Shown here in pieces: positions 33,123 through 42,735 of a stretch of DNA of 64,000 bases (positions are counted from its first letter, which is position 1; each line of letters starts with the position of its first letter). Below the pieces are notes generated by a model. The model made no database searches. It was given only the letters and a program-made list of their open reading frames with translations, and was not told where the DNA came from. Source of the DNA: Selenomonadales bacterium (GTDB taxonomy: Bacteria > Bacillota > Negativicutes > Sporomusales > UBA7701); contig JARKNV010000079.1 in the NCBI GenBank assembly GCA_029976065.1, forward strand, positions 1 to 64,000, given 5' to 3'. The position numbers and the translations under genes were made by a program.

Positions 33123-33908
33123 GTGCAAGAGCAGATTATCGAGAAAGTAATGGATGAGATCAAAAAGCGGATGGAAACCCAGGCCCCGGCTGCCGCCGCC
33201 CCGGAAAAGCCCCGGTTCGCCCTGGGCATCACCGAATTCGTCGGCACCGCGATCGGCGACACGGTCGGGCTGGTGATCGCCAACGTCGATCCCGCGCTGC
33301 ATGAAAAAATGAAGCTTGACGCCAAATTCCGCTCGATCGGCATTCTCGGGGCCCGCACCGGCGCCGGCCCGCATATCATGGCCGCCGACGAAGCCGTCAA
33401 AGCCACCAACACGGAAATCGTCAGCATCGAGTTCGCCAGGGACACGAAGGGCGGCGCCGGCCACGGCTGCCTGATCATCTTCGGGGCCGAGGAGGTTTCC
33501 GACGCCCGGCGGGCCATCGAAGTGGCGCTGAAAGAGCTTAACCGGACCTTCGGCGACGTTTACGCCAACGACGCCGGCCATCTCGAGCTGCAGTACACCG
33601 CCCGGGCCAGTTTTGCCATCAACAAGGCCTTCAACGCCCCGGTCGGCAAGGCTTTCGGCCTGGTGGTCGGCGCGCCGGCGGCGATCGGCGTGCTGATGGC
33701 CGATACCGCGGTGAAGACCGCCAACGTCGAGTTGGTCGGCCATGCCAGCCCGGCCAGCGGCACAAGCTTTTCCAACGAGACGATCATCATGGTCACCGGC
33801 GATTCCGGCGCGGTCCGCCAAGCGGTCATCGCCGCCCGGGAAATCGGCAAAAAAGTGCTGGAAGCAATGGCCGGCCCGGCGCCTTCGTCCACGATCCCGT
33901 ATATTTAA
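33123..33908 (+). CDS. pduB: BMC-T shell protein PduB (tandem BMC trimer)
   Basis: 261 aa from GTG 33123 with GGAGGTGG upstream. An N-terminal amphipathic helix (QEQIIEKVMDEIKKRMETQ) links the shell to the lumen in PduB; then two BMC halves (FVGTAIGDTVGLVIANVDPA and the second starting near residue 150, AINKAFNAPVGKAFGLVVGA). It forms a pseudohexameric trimer, one of the major shell parts. Confidence 0.95.
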   Translation: MQEQIIEKVMDEIKKRMETQAPAAAAPEKPRFALGITEFVGTAIGDTVGLVIANVDPALHEKMKLDAKFRSIGILGARTGAGPHIMAADEAVKATNTEIVSIEFARDTKGGAGHGCLIIFGAEEVSDARRAIEVALKELNRTFGDVYANDAGHLELQYTARASFAINKAFNAPVGKAFGLVVGAPAAIGVLMADTAVKTANVELVGHASPASGTSFSNETIIMVTGDSGAVRQAVIAAREIGKKVLEAMAGPAPSSTIPYI

Positions 33909-33929
33909 CCGCCAGGGAGGGATGGAAAC

Positions 33930-35597
33930 ATGAATAAGTCGAAACGCTTCGCGGCGTTGGCTGCCCGCCCTGTGAACCAGGACGGTTTTGTGGTCGAATG
34001 GCCCGAGGTCGGCCTCATCGCCATGGGAAGCCCCAACGACCCGGTGCCCGGCATCAGGATCGACAACGGCAAAGTGGTGGAGATGGACGGCGTGCCGCGG
34101 GCCAAATTCGATTTCATCGACCAGTTCATCGCCGACTACGCCATCGATATCAAGGCGGCGGAAAAGGCGATGGCGATGGGCGACACCGAGATCGCCAGGC
34201 TGCTGTGCGACGTCAACGTCCCGCGGGAGGAGGTCGTTAAGGTCGCCGCCGGCCTCACCCCCGCCAAGATCGTCGCCGTCCTCAACACCATGAATGTCGT
34301 GGAAATGATGATGGCCCTCCAGAAGATGCGGGCCCGCAAGCTGCCGTCCAACCAGTGCCACGTGACCAACGTCACCGACAACCCGGTGCTGATCGCCGCC
34401 GACGGCGCCGAGGCCTCCTACCGGGGCTTCGACGAAATGGAGACGACGGTGGGGGTTGTCCGCTACGCGCCCTTCAACGCCCTGTCGCTGCTTATCGGCG
34501 GGCAGACGGGCCGCAGCGGCACCCTCATCCAGTGCGCGCTGGAAGAGGCGACCGAGCTGCAGCTCGGCATGCGCGGCATCACCGCTTACGCGGAAACCAT
34601 TTCCGTCTACGGGACGGAGAACGTGTTCATGGACGGCGACGACACGCCCTGGTCGAAAGCTTTCCTGGCATCCGCCTACGCCTCCCGCGGCCTGAAGATG
34701 CGCTTCACGTCCGGGACGGGGTCGGAAGTGCAGATGGGCTACGCCGAGGGCAAGTCGATGCTCTATCTGGAAGTGCGCTGCGTCATGGTCACCAAGGGGG
34801 CCGGCGTGCAGGGCCTGCAGAACGGCTCGGTCAGCTGCGTCGGCGTGCCGGCGGCCGTTCCCTCGGGCATCCGGGCCATACTGGCGGAAAACCTCTGCAC
34901 GACCATGCTCGACCTGGAGGTCGCCTCCAGCAACGACCAGACCTTTACCCATTCCGACATCCGCCGCACCGCCAGGACGCTGATGCAGATGCTGCCTGGC
35001 ACCGACTTCATCTGCTCCGGCTACAGCGCCGTTCCCAACTACGACAACATGTTCGCCGGCTCGAACTGGGACGTGGAGGACTATGACGACTGGAACATCA
35101 TCCAGCGCGACCTGATGGTCGACGGCGGCCTGCGCCCCGTTCCCGAGGAAGCGGTCATCGCCGTGCGCAACAAGGCGGCCAAAGCCCTGCAGGCGGTATT
35201 CCGGGAACTGGGGTTCCCGGTTATCAGCGACGCCGAGGTGGAAGCCGCGACCTACGCCCACGGCAGCAAGGACATGCCGCCGCGCAACGTCGTGGAAGAC
35301 CTCAAAGCCGCCCAGGACATGATGAAGCGCGAGATCACCGGCCTGGACGTGGTGAAGGCCCTGGCCAAGAACGGCTTCGAGGACCTGGCCGGCAGCGTGC
35401 TCAACCTCCTGAAGCAGCGCATCTCCGGCGATTACCTGCACACGTCGGCGATCCTGGACAAGAACTTCAACGTTATCAGCGCCGTCAACAACCGCAACGA
35501 CTACCGCGGCCCGGGGACGGGCTACCGCCTCAGCCCCGAGAGGTGGGACGAGATCAAGAATATCAGCCAGGCCATCAAGCCGTCCGACTTCGATTAA
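33930..35597 (+). CDS. pduC: Propanediol dehydratase large subunit
   Basis: 555 aa, the standard length. MNKSKRFAALAARPVNQDGF at the start, the substrate/B12 barrel with ETISVYGTE and GMRGITAYAE near 210-225, and SAVPNYDNMFAGSNWDVED near 370 are typical of B12 diol and glycerol dehydratases. It turns 1,2-propanediol into propionaldehyde by a radical reaction with adenosylcobalamin. Followed by medium and small subunits and the reactivase. Whether it also takes glycerol is not decided by sequence reading. Confidence 0.96.
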   Translation: MNKSKRFAALAARPVNQDGFVVEWPEVGLIAMGSPNDPVPGIRIDNGKVVEMDGVPRAKFDFIDQFIADYAIDIKAAEKAMAMGDTEIARLLCDVNVPREEVVKVAAGLTPAKIVAVLNTMNVVEMMMALQKMRARKLPSNQCHVTNVTDNPVLIAADGAEASYRGFDEMETTVGVVRYAPFNALSLLIGGQTGRSGTLIQCALEEATELQLGMRGITAYAETISVYGTENVFMDGDDTPWSKAFLASAYASRGLKMRFTSGTGSEVQMGYAEGKSMLYLEVRCVMVTKGAGVQGLQNGSVSCVGVPAAVPSGIRAILAENLCTTMLDLEVASSNDQTFTHSDIRRTARTLMQMLPGTDFICSGYSAVPNYDNMFAGSNWDVEDYDDWNIIQRDLMVDGGLRPVPEEAVIAVRNKAAKALQAVFRELGFPVISDAEVEAATYAHGSKDMPPRNVVEDLKAAQDMMKREITGLDVVKALAKNGFEDLAGSVLNLLKQRISGDYLHTSAILDKNFNVISAVNNRNDYRGPGTGYRLSPERWDEIKNISQAIKPSDFD

Positions 35598-35618
35598 GGC
35601 GGAGAGGGTGAGAAAGTT

Positions 35619-36266
35619 ATGCAAATAACCGAACAGGCAATCAGGGAGATCGTGGTGCAAGTGCTGCAGGGCATGGAGCTGCCGGCGGCGCCGGCAACGC
35701 CGCAAGCAACGGCCGCAGGCCGGCCCATGACGCTTGCCGAAAAAGGGGAAGCCCGTTCCGCCGCCAAGGCTGACGAGGTCGTCATCGCGCTGGCGCCGGC
35801 GTTCGGCAAGTTCCAGCATAAAACCATCGTCAATATTCCCCACAGCGATGTTTTGCGGGAGCTGATCGCCGGCATCGAGGAGGAGGGCCTGCGGGCGAGG
35901 GTCGTGCGGGTCCTGCGCTCCTCCGACGTGGCGTTCGCCGCCCATGACGCGACGAAGCTGAGCGGCTCCGGCATCGCCATCGGCATCCAGTCCCGCGGGA
36001 CCACGGTGATTCACCAGAAGGACCTGCCGCCGCTGAGCAATCTGGAGCTTTTCCCGCAGTCGCCGCTCCTCGATCTGGAAACTTACCGGGCGATCGGCCG
36101 CAACGCGGCCAAATACGCCAAAGGCGAATCGCCGACGCCCGTGCCGACGAGGAACGACCAGATGGCGAGGCCCAAATACCAGGCCAAGGCGGCGGTGCTG
36201 CATATCAAGGAAACCGAACACGTCGTTCCCGGCGCCAAGCCGCTGGAACTCGACGTGCGGTTTTGA
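35619..36266 (+). CDS. pduD: Propanediol dehydratase medium subunit
   Basis: 215 aa. The N-terminal helix [17 protein letters not shown] followed by an Ala/Pro linker is an encapsulation peptide; the core begins near 50 ([20 protein letters not shown]) and includes [20 protein letters not shown] and [14 protein letters not shown], part of the B12 site. It pairs with the large subunit in the (alpha-beta-gamma)2 enzyme inside the compartment. Confidence 0.95.
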   Translation: MQITEQAIREIVVQVLQGMELPAAPATPQATAAGRPMTLAEKGEARSAAKADEVVIALAPAFGKFQHKTIVNIPHSDVLRELIAGIEEEGLRARVVRVLRSSDVAFAAHDATKLSGSGIAIGIQSRGTTVIHQKDLPPLSNLELFPQSPLLDLETYRAIGRNAAKYAKGESPTPVPTRNDQMARPKYQAKAAVLHIKETEHVVPGAKPLELDVRF

Positions 36267-36284
36267 GAGGCGGAGGTGAGCGAG

Positions 36285-36800
36285 ATGGTAGAGCAAAAAC
36301 TGGTCGAAGATATTGTCCGCGAAGTGCTGAAGAGCGTCTATCAGGAAGCCGGCGCCGCACCAAAAGCGGCCGCGGCCCCCGCCGCCGCCCTCAACCCGGA
36401 GCGGGATTATCCGCTGGCCGCCAAACGGCCGGACCTGGTAAAAACGCCGACCGGGAAGCAGCTGGCCGACATAACCCTGGATAAGGTGCTCAAGGGCGAG
36501 ATCGGCCCGGAGGACGTGCGGATCACGCCGCAGACCCTGCGGATGCAGGGCGAGATCGCCGCCGGCGTCGGCCGGGTGCAGTTCGCCCAGAATATGCGGC
36601 GGGCGGCCGAACTGACGGCCATCCCCGACAACCGCATCCTCGAAATCTACAACGCCCTCCGCCCCAAACGGTCGACCAAGCAGGAACTGCTGGCGATCGC
36701 GACCGAGATGGAGACCAAGTACAACGCAACGATCAACGCCGCTTTCGTCCGGGAAGCCGCCGACGTTTACGAGCGCCGCAACTGCCTCCGGACGGACTAG
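36285..36800 (+). CDS. pduE: Propanediol dehydratase small subunit
   Basis: 171 aa from ATG 36285 (GGAGG 8 nt upstream; the GTG at 36276 lies inside the ribosome binding site). The start VEQKLVEDIVREVLKSVYQE is an amphipathic, encapsulation-type helix; the core has RDYPLAAKRPDLVKTPTGK, RITPQTLRMQGEIA and VYERRNCLRTD at the end. Confidence 0.95.
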   Translation: MVEQKLVEDIVREVLKSVYQEAGAAPKAAAAPAAALNPERDYPLAAKRPDLVKTPTGKQLADITLDKVLKGEIGPEDVRITPQTLRMQGEIAAGVGRVQFAQNMRRAAELTAIPDNRILEIYNALRPKRSTKQELLAIATEMETKYNATINAAFVREAADVYERRNCLRTD

Positions 36801-36812
36801 GGTGGGAGACTG

Positions 36813-38639
36813 ATGACAATCGTCGCAGGCGTCGACATCGGCAATTCGACGACCGAGGTATGCCTCGCCAGGTGTACCCGCGGCCAACCGGCCGAGTTCC
36901 TGGCCAGCGGGATAACCAAGACCACTGGCATCAAGGGGACGGTAGCCAACCTTCCGGGCATCATGACGGCCGTGGGAGAGGCGCTCCGGGCGGCAGGGCT
37001 GACAGCCGCCGACCTCGGGGAGCTCCGCCTCAACGAAGCCACGCCGGTGATCGGCGACTTGGCAATGGAAACCATTACCGAGACCATCATCACCGAATCC
37101 ACTATGATCGGGCATAACCCGTCCACCCCCGGCGGCGTGGGGCTTGGCGTGGGCATCACCCACCCGTGTGCCCGCCTCGGGGCCGTCGGCCGGGGCGAAA
37201 AAGTGATCTGCGTCATCCCGAAGGGCGTCGACTACGAGGACGCGGCCCGCGACATCAATGCGGCCGCGGCCCGGGGCGTCGACGTCCAGGGAGCGGTCGC
37301 CAGGCAGGACGACGCGGTGCTGATCGCCAACCGCCTGGAGCGGAAAATTCCCGTGGTCGACGAGGTCACCCTCATCGACAGAGTGCCGCTGGGCATGCTG
37401 GCGGCGGTGGAGGTGGCCGAGCAAGGCCAGTCCATCAGGACGTTGTCCAACCCGTACGGAATTGCGACCGTCTTCGGCCTGTCGGCCGACGAGACCAAGC
37501 TGGTCGTCCCTATCGCCCGGGCGCTCATCGGCAACCGGTCGGCGGTGGTCGTGCGCACGCCCCAGGGGGACGTAAAGGCGCGGACCATCCCGGCCGGCGT
37601 GGTGACCGTGGCCGGTGCTAAGGGCAAGGCCGACATCGACGTCGACGCGGGCGCCGCCAGGATCATGGAGGCCGTCGAGCGCGTCCAGCCGGTGGAAGAC
37701 GTCCGGGGGGAGGCCGGCACCAACGTCGGCGGCATGCTGGAGCGGGTCCGGCAGGTGATGGCCGATCTTACCGGCCAGGCGCCGGGCGAGATGAGGATTC
37801 AGGATGTTCTCGGCGTGGATACCTTCATCCCCCAGAAAGTCCGCGGCGGCCTGGCCGGCGAATTCGCCCTGGAAAACGCGGTGGCGTTGGCGGCCATGGT
37901 AAAGACCAGCCGCCTGCCGATGACGCAGATCGCCGACCAATTGGCCGCAAAGCTGGGAATCAGGGTGATAATCGCCGGTGTGGAGGCTCATATGGCGATA
38001 GCCGGGGCGATGACGACCCCGGGCACGGCAAAGCCCCTGGCCATCCTCGATATGGGCGGCGGCTCGACCGACGCCGCCATCGTCACCCGCGACGACAAGA
38101 TCCACGCCATCCACCTGGCCGGCGCCGGCGGCATGGTCACCATGCTCATCAATTCCGAGCTCGGCCTGGGCGATGCGGAGCTGGCGGAAAATATCAAGAA
38201 GTATCCGCTCGCCAAGGTGGAAAGCCTGTTTCACATGCGGCTGGAAGACGGGACGGTGCGGTTCTTCGCCGAAAGCCTGCCGCCGGATGTTTTTGCCCGG
38301 GTGGTGATCCTGGGAGAGGGCGGCCTGACGCCCATTCCCGCCGACCATCCGCTGGAAAAAATCCGCTATGTCCGCCGGGAAGCGAAGAAGAAGGTGTTCG
38401 TGACCAACGCGCTGCGGGCGCTGGCCCGGGTGGCGCCGACCGGCAATATCCGCCACATCGACTTTGTCGTGCTCGTGGGCGGGTCGGCCCTGGACTTCGA
38501 GATCGCCGACATGGTGACCGACGCACTGGCCGAGTACGGCATCGTCTGCGGCCGCGGCAACATCAGGGGGACCGAGGGGCCGCGGAACGCGGTGGCTACC
38601 GGCCTGGTGCTCTCTTACCTCGACGGGGAAGAGGCCTGA
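36813..38639 (+). CDS. pduG: Diol dehydratase reactivase, large subunit
   Basis: 608 aa, the family length. Actin-like ATPase motifs: VAGVDIGNSTTEVCLA at 4-19, LDMGGGSTDAAIV near 412-424. It swaps damaged cobalamin for fresh adenosylcobalamin in the dehydratase, with the small subunit encoded next. GGTGGGAG precedes the ATG. Confidence 0.96.
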   Translation: MTIVAGVDIGNSTTEVCLARCTRGQPAEFLASGITKTTGIKGTVANLPGIMTAVGEALRAAGLTAADLGELRLNEATPVIGDLAMETITETIITESTMIGHNPSTPGGVGLGVGITHPCARLGAVGRGEKVICVIPKGVDYEDAARDINAAAARGVDVQGAVARQDDAVLIANRLERKIPVVDEVTLIDRVPLGMLAAVEVAEQGQSIRTLSNPYGIATVFGLSADETKLVVPIARALIGNRSAVVVRTPQGDVKARTIPAGVVTVAGAKGKADIDVDAGAARIMEAVERVQPVEDVRGEAGTNVGGMLERVRQVMADLTGQAPGEMRIQDVLGVDTFIPQKVRGGLAGEFALENAVALAAMVKTSRLPMTQIADQLAAKLGIRVIIAGVEAHMAIAGAMTTPGTAKPLAILDMGGGSTDAAIVTRDDKIHAIHLAGAGGMVTMLINSELGLGDAELAENIKKYPLAKVESLFHMRLEDGTVRFFAESLPPDVFARVVILGEGGLTPIPADHPLEKIRYVRREAKKKVFVTNALRALARVAPTGNIRHIDFVVLVGGSALDFEIADMVTDALAEYGIVCGRGNIRGTEGPRNAVATGLVLSYLDGEEA

Positions 38640-38640
38640 T

Positions 38641-39090
38641 ATGGTTACCGAAAACGCAGCGGTCAGACCGAAGATCGTGATATACGTCGACGCCCATTTC
38701 GGGCAGGAAGCCAAGCTGCGGGAAGTGCAGGCAGGCATCGAGGAAGAGGGCGTTCCCAGCTCGTGGTGTGTCGGGGCGGGAGACGCCTACAGCCTCGCCT
38801 GCCGGGGCGCCGCCGAATCCCCGCTGGGAGTCGGCATCGGCATCGGCGCCGAGGCGATGAGCGTTCATTATCACAAGCTCCCCGCCGACAAGCCGCTGTT
38901 CGTCCTGCCGGCCGGAGAGTCGCCAGCCTGGCGCCGGCTGGGCGGCAACGCCGCCCGCCTCGTCAAGGGCACCCCCTTCAAGGACCTAGCCGCGGAGGGA
39001 GCGGACAGCGGCGACGATGACCTGCGGCGCCGGCTGACTGACATAGTCATGGAGATTATCCAACAGAAACTGGAGGGCCATGGGAGGTGA
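38641..39090 (+). CDS. pduH: Diol dehydratase reactivase, small subunit
   Basis: 149 aa. [30 protein letters not shown] and [15 protein letters not shown] are the family's usual blocks; the fold copies the dehydratase medium subunit so it can displace it. Starts 1 nt after the large subunit stop. A Gly/Asp-rich insertion near 125 precedes the C-terminal helix. Confidence 0.92.
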   Translation: MVTENAAVRPKIVIYVDAHFGQEAKLREVQAGIEEEGVPSSWCVGAGDAYSLACRGAAESPLGVGIGIGAEAMSVHYHKLPADKPLFVLPAGESPAWRRLGGNAARLVKGTPFKDLAAEGADSGDDDLRRRLTDIVMEIIQQKLEGHGR

Positions 39091-39094
39091 AAGC

Positions 39095-39664
39095 ATGGTC
39101 AAAGACGCGCTCGGCCTGATCGAAACGGTCGGGCTGGTGGCGGCCGTGGAAGCCGCCGATGCGGCGGTCAAGGCGGCCAACATCAAGCTGCTCGGCTACG
39201 AACTTACGCGCGGCGGCGGGCTGGTGGCCGTCAAGCTGCAGGGCGACGTGGGGGCGATCAAGGCCGCAGTGGACGCCGGCGCAAACGCCGCCGGCAAAGT
39301 CGGCACGGTATGGGCGACCCACGTCATCCCGCGGCCCCATCACGAGCTGGTCGGCATGGTCGCAAGCCGGGATACCGTGGGGAGAGAGGCAAAAGCATCG
39401 TCGCCCGCCGCCACCGCCGCACCGCCGGAGGGCGGGGACGGCGCGCCGCAGGAGCAGGCGACGCCGGCAGGAGAGGAGCCGGTCCCGACGGACGCGGCCG
39501 AGGAAACGGCGACGGTACTGCCGGAAGCCGAAGTTTCCCCGCTCCCGGCCGAGAAACCAAGCCCGGAAGTGTGCAATTTGTGCGGCGACCCCGCATGCCC
39601 CCGCAAAAAAGGCGACCCGAAAGTAACGTGCCTGCATTACGGAAAAGACAAGGAGGATGAGTGA
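39095..39664 (+). CDS. pduK: BMC-H shell protein with C-terminal Cys-rich extension, PduK type
   Basis: 189 aa from ATG 39095 (GGGAGG upstream). Residues 1-90 are a BMC domain ([20 protein letters not shown]); 95-160 an Ala/Pro/Glu-rich linker; the tail has [15 protein letters not shown] and a further Cys, a CxxCxxxxC...C set fit to bind an Fe-S cluster or zinc, as in PduK. It may carry electrons or attach to lumen enzymes. Confidence 0.9.
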   Translation: MVKDALGLIETVGLVAAVEAADAAVKAANIKLLGYELTRGGGLVAVKLQGDVGAIKAAVDAGANAAGKVGTVWATHVIPRPHHELVGMVASRDTVGREAKASSPAATAAPPEGGDGAPQEQATPAGEEPVPTDAAEETATVLPEAEVSPLPAEKPSPEVCNLCGDPACPRKKGDPKVTCLHYGKDKEDE

Positions 39665-39665
39665 C

Positions 39666-39947
39666 ATGCGCGGTGAGGCGTTGGGAATGGTTGAAACCAA
39701 GGGGCTGGTCGGCGCGATCGAGGCGGCCGACGCGATGGTGAAGGCGGCCAATGTCATGCTGGTCGGCTATGAAAAAATCGGTTCCGGGCTGGTTACCGTG
39801 ATGGTGCGGGGCGACGTGGGCGCGGTCAAGGCCGCCACCGACAGCGGCGCGGCCGCGGCGGGGAAAGTCGGCGAACTGGTCTCGGTCCATGTGATTCCCC
39901 GTCCCCATGCCGACATCGAGAAGATACTGCCGAAACTGGAAGGCTGA
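39666..39947 (+). CDS. pduJ: BMC-H shell protein, PduJ type
   Basis: 93 aa from ATG 39666 (AAGGAGG 9 nt upstream). Nearly the same protein as the shell gene at 32823, with differences mainly at the start and in the C-terminal end. As in other pdu operons, two close BMC-H paralogs (A and J) occur in one operon. Confidence 0.95.
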   Translation: MRGEALGMVETKGLVGAIEAADAMVKAANVMLVGYEKIGSGLVTVMVRGDVGAVKAATDSGAAAAGKVGELVSVHVIPRPHADIEKILPKLEG

Positions 39948-39976
39948 AGGGGCGGCCGAGCGAGGAGGCAGGGGTA

Positions 39977-40624
39977 ATGGACCCCAAATTGATCGACACG
40001 GTCGTCGCCTGCATCGCGCAACAGCTGGCGGACATTTCCCCGGCGGCCGCGTCCCCGGGCATACCTGTGGGCGTATCGAACCGGCACATCCATCTTGCCG
40101 TCCGGGATGCGGCCGTCCTGTTCGGGGCCGGGCGGGAGCTGACCAAGGTCAAGGACCTCAAACAGGTGGGGGAATTCACCGCCGCCGAAACGGTCACCCT
40201 CGTCGGACCCAAAGGGGTCATCCAGGGGGTGCGTGTGCTCGGTCCGCTGCGGCGGATCAGCCAGGTGGAGATATCCCGCACCGACGGCTTTCTCCTCGGG
40301 ATCGCGCCCCCTGTCCGCGACTCCGGGCAGCTCGCCGGCTCGGCCGGCGTCACCCTGGTGGGGCCGGCAGGCGCGCTGACGCTGAAAGAGGGCGTCATCC
40401 TCGCCGCCCGGCATGTCCATATGAGCGAGGCGGACGCGGCCGCCTACGGCGTGGCGGACGGCAATCGCGTTACCCTGGAGGGGCCCGGCCCGCGGTCGGT
40501 ATGCTTTAGGAATGTGCTGGTGAGAAGCGGCGCCGCTTTCCGCCTGGAGTTCCATATCGACACCGACGAGGCCAACGCCGCCGGGCTGAGCAACGGCGAC
40601 CTGGTCAGCCTCGCCAAGGGGTAG
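39977..40624 (+). CDS. pduL: Phosphate propanoyltransferase
   Basis: 215 aa. N-terminal DPKLIDTVVACIAQQLADI is an encapsulation helix. PVGVSNRHIHLAVRDAAVLF near 29-48 and AARHVHMSEADAA near 142-154 hold the His residues that bind the two zinc ions. It converts propionyl-CoA and phosphate to propionyl phosphate and returns CoA inside the compartment. The kinase step is not in this operon. Confidence 0.95.
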   Translation: MDPKLIDTVVACIAQQLADISPAAASPGIPVGVSNRHIHLAVRDAAVLFGAGRELTKVKDLKQVGEFTAAETVTLVGPKGVIQGVRVLGPLRRISQVEISRTDGFLLGIAPPVRDSGQLAGSAGVTLVGPAGALTLKEGVILAARHVHMSEADAAAYGVADGNRVTLEGPGPRSVCFRNVLVRSGAAFRLEFHIDTDEANAAGLSNGDLVSLAKG

Positions 40625-40635
40625 GGGGTGAGCCC

Positions 40636-41421
40636 TTGCATCACGGGGAACTGGTGGACATAATTACCCGCGAAGTGCTGCGGCGGCTGAACGGCGGAGC
40701 GCCGGCCGCCGGCCCGCAGGGCAACCGGAAGGTCCTCGCCCTGATCTGCGGCGGGACCATCGGCCTGGAGCAGGGCCTGGCGGCGCTGGCGGAGCTCCGC
40801 GCTTATCCGGCGGACGTCGCCGTCGTGCTGTCGGCCGCAGCCGAAAAGGTCGTGGGGGCGCAGCGGGTGCGCGAAACCCTGGGGACGGATGCCGTCATCG
40901 TCACCGCCCGGGAGCCTTATCCCGGCCGGCTGCTGCGGGAGGCCGACGTCGTCGCCGTCCCTGTGCTGACCCAGAATACGGCCGCCAAACTGGCCCATAC
41001 CTTTGCCGACACCCTGGTCGCCACTGTGGCGCTGCAGGCGCTGATGCTGGGCAAGCCGGTGGTCATGGCCGTCAACGCCGCCGATCCGCAGGACGGCGGA
41101 CGGGCCGGCATTGGGATGGGGCGGGCGCCGGTGAACCTGACGCGGGCGCTGCAGGACAACCTCCGGCGGCTCGAAAGCTACGGCGTCAGGCTGGTGGACG
41201 TGAAGCTGCTGGCGGCCGAGGTCGGAAAATGTTTCCGGCCGGGGCCTAAGCCGGCGGCGATAGCCCGGGAGAAAAAGGTTTTGATCGACGCCGCGGCCGT
41301 CAAGGCGGCGCTCGCCGGCGGCAGCAGGCGATTGGTCGTGCCCCGGGGCGCCCTCGTCACCCCGCTGGCGGCGGACGCCGCGCGGGAGCTGGGCGTCGAG
41401 CTCGTACGGAGCGACAACTGA
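40636..41421 (+). CDS. HFCD-type flavoprotein with encapsulation-like N-terminus
   Basis: 261 aa from TTG 40636 (GGGGGTGAG upstream). The first 20 residues (HHGELVDIITREVLRRLNGG) form an amphipathic helix like those of PduD, PduE, PduL and PduP, followed by a Gly/Ala/Pro linker; this suggests it is packed into the compartment. Residues 30-170 resemble the flavoprotein family of phosphopantothenoylcysteine decarboxylase: VLALICGGTIGLEQGLAAL, then VLTQNTAAKLAHTFADTLVA with the NT-A-K site that binds FMN. The reaction is unknown; a role in flavin or electron supply for B12 reduction is possible. Confidence 0.7.
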   Translation: MHHGELVDIITREVLRRLNGGAPAAGPQGNRKVLALICGGTIGLEQGLAALAELRAYPADVAVVLSAAAEKVVGAQRVRETLGTDAVIVTAREPYPGRLLREADVVAVPVLTQNTAAKLAHTFADTLVATVALQALMLGKPVVMAVNAADPQDGGRAGIGMGRAPVNLTRALQDNLRRLESYGVRLVDVKLLAAEVGKCFRPGPKPAAIAREKKVLIDAAAVKAALAGGSRRLVVPRGALVTPLAADAARELGVELVRSDN

Positions 41422-41446
41422 TGAGCATTGCATGGGAGAGGATACC

Positions 41447-41737
41447 ATGTGGGTAGGAAAAGTCATCGGTACACTGGTGGCGACCCCCAAGGATGAAAGC
41501 CTGACAGGCAGCAAGCTGCTGATCGTCCAGCCGCTGGCTTTCGACGGCGGGAACGCCGGCTCGCCGCTGGTCGCCGTCGACACCATCGGGGCCGGCACCG
41601 GGGAAACCGTGCTGGTGGTGGAGGGGAGCTCGGCCCGGCATGTCCACGGCAAGCCCAATTCGGCGGTGGACGCCGCCATCGTCGGCATCATCGACACCAT
41701 CGAACTGGACCGGTCGTTGCTTGCCGGGGAGCGGTGA
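41447..41737 (+). CDS. pduN: BMC-P pentameric vertex protein, PduN/EutN type
   Basis: 96 aa from ATG 41447 (GGGAGAGG upstream). GKVIGTLVATPKDESLTGSK at the start, GAGTGETVLVVEGSSARH and the end AVDAAIVGIID are the EutN/CcmL marks. Pentamers close the vertices of the shell. Confidence 0.95.
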   Translation: MWVGKVIGTLVATPKDESLTGSKLLIVQPLAFDGGNAGSPLVAVDTIGAGTGETVLVVEGSSARHVHGKPNSAVDAAIVGIIDTIELDRSLLAGER

Positions 41738-41740
41738 GCC

Positions 41741-42712
41741 ATGAAGGTATATACCAGGACGGGCGACCAAGGCGAAACAAGCCTGTTCTCGCGGCAGCGG
41801 GTGACGAAGGACCACCTCCGGGTGGAAGCGTACGGCACGGTGGACGAAGCCAACGCGGCCATCGGCCTGGCGAGGGCGCTGCTTGGCAACCGGCCGTGGA
41901 CGGAAAAGCTGCAGGCCATCCAGCGGCAGCTGGTCGGGGTGAACGCCGACCTGGCCACCGCCGGTGAAGCGGCGCGGGGCGCCTGGCTGACCGACGAAAG
42001 CCATGTCGCCGGGCTGGAAGGGCTGATCGACGAGCTGGAGCGGGTGCGCATCCCGCAGCCGTATTTCGTCGCGCCGGGCGACTGCCCGGCCGGCGCGGCC
42101 CTCGACCTGGCCCGCACGGTGGTGCGCCGGGCGGAAAGGTGCGTCGTCCGGCTGAGAAAAGCCGAAGCGGTCGCCGCGACGACGCTCGTTTACCTGAACC
42201 GCCTCTCCGACCTTCTGTACGTTATGGCCCGCTGCGTGGAGCAGGAAGAACTGGTCGCGACGATCACCAGCAGAGTACAGTCAGTATTGGGAGGGGATAG
42301 TGTGGCAACCGGAGATAGCATACTCGCGAAGGCCAAGCGCGCCATCGACGCGGCCGAAGACAAAGCCGGGGAAATCGGCGTGCCGATGGTCATCGCCGTC
42401 GTGGACCAGGGCGGAAACCTGGTGGCGCAGCACCGGATGGACGGGGCGCTGCTGGCCAGCATCGCCATATCCCGCGATAAGGCCTATTCGGCCGTGGCCC
42501 TCAAGATGGCCACCGAGCAGGCCGCGGCGCTGGCGCAGCCCGGCCAGTCGCTGTACGGATTGAATACAACGGATGGCTGCCGTTTGGTGGTGTTCGGCGG
42601 CGGCCTGCCCATCGTCGAGGGCGGGGCCGTGATCGGCGGCCTGGGCGTCAGCGGCGGCGCGGTGGAGGAGGACATCCGCGTGGCGAACGCCGGGTTGGCC
42701 GCCTGGCGGTAA
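41741..42712 (+). CDS. pduO: Corrinoid adenosyltransferase with GlcG/HbpS domain
   Basis: 323 aa. Residues 1-180 are the PduO adenosyltransferase: YTRTGDQGETSLFSRQRVTK at 4-23, EAYGTVDEANAAIGLARALL, and the ATP/cobalamin end NRLSDLLYVMARC. Residues 188-323 are a GlcG/HbpS (DUF336) domain with PMVIAVVDQGGNLVAQHRMD. It makes adenosylcobalamin from reduced B12 and ATP, next to the dehydratase that uses it. Confidence 0.95.
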   Translation: MKVYTRTGDQGETSLFSRQRVTKDHLRVEAYGTVDEANAAIGLARALLGNRPWTEKLQAIQRQLVGVNADLATAGEAARGAWLTDESHVAGLEGLIDELERVRIPQPYFVAPGDCPAGAALDLARTVVRRAERCVVRLRKAEAVAATTLVYLNRLSDLLYVMARCVEQEELVATITSRVQSVLGGDSVATGDSILAKAKRAIDAAEDKAGEIGVPMVIAVVDQGGNLVAQHRMDGALLASIAISRDKAYSAVALKMATEQAAALAQPGQSLYGLNTTDGCRLVVFGGGLPIVEGGAVIGGLGVSGGAVEEDIRVANAGLAAWR

Positions 42713-42735
42713 TGATTTGCCGGGGGAGGATGGCA

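Noticed and set aside
33090-38738. 1882-codon open frame on the minus strand
   Set aside because: It lies antisense to pduB-pduG, whose products are clearly recognisable. Long antisense frames are expected in GC-rich coding DNA; its His/Gly/Asp/Val-rich composition is typical of such shadows.
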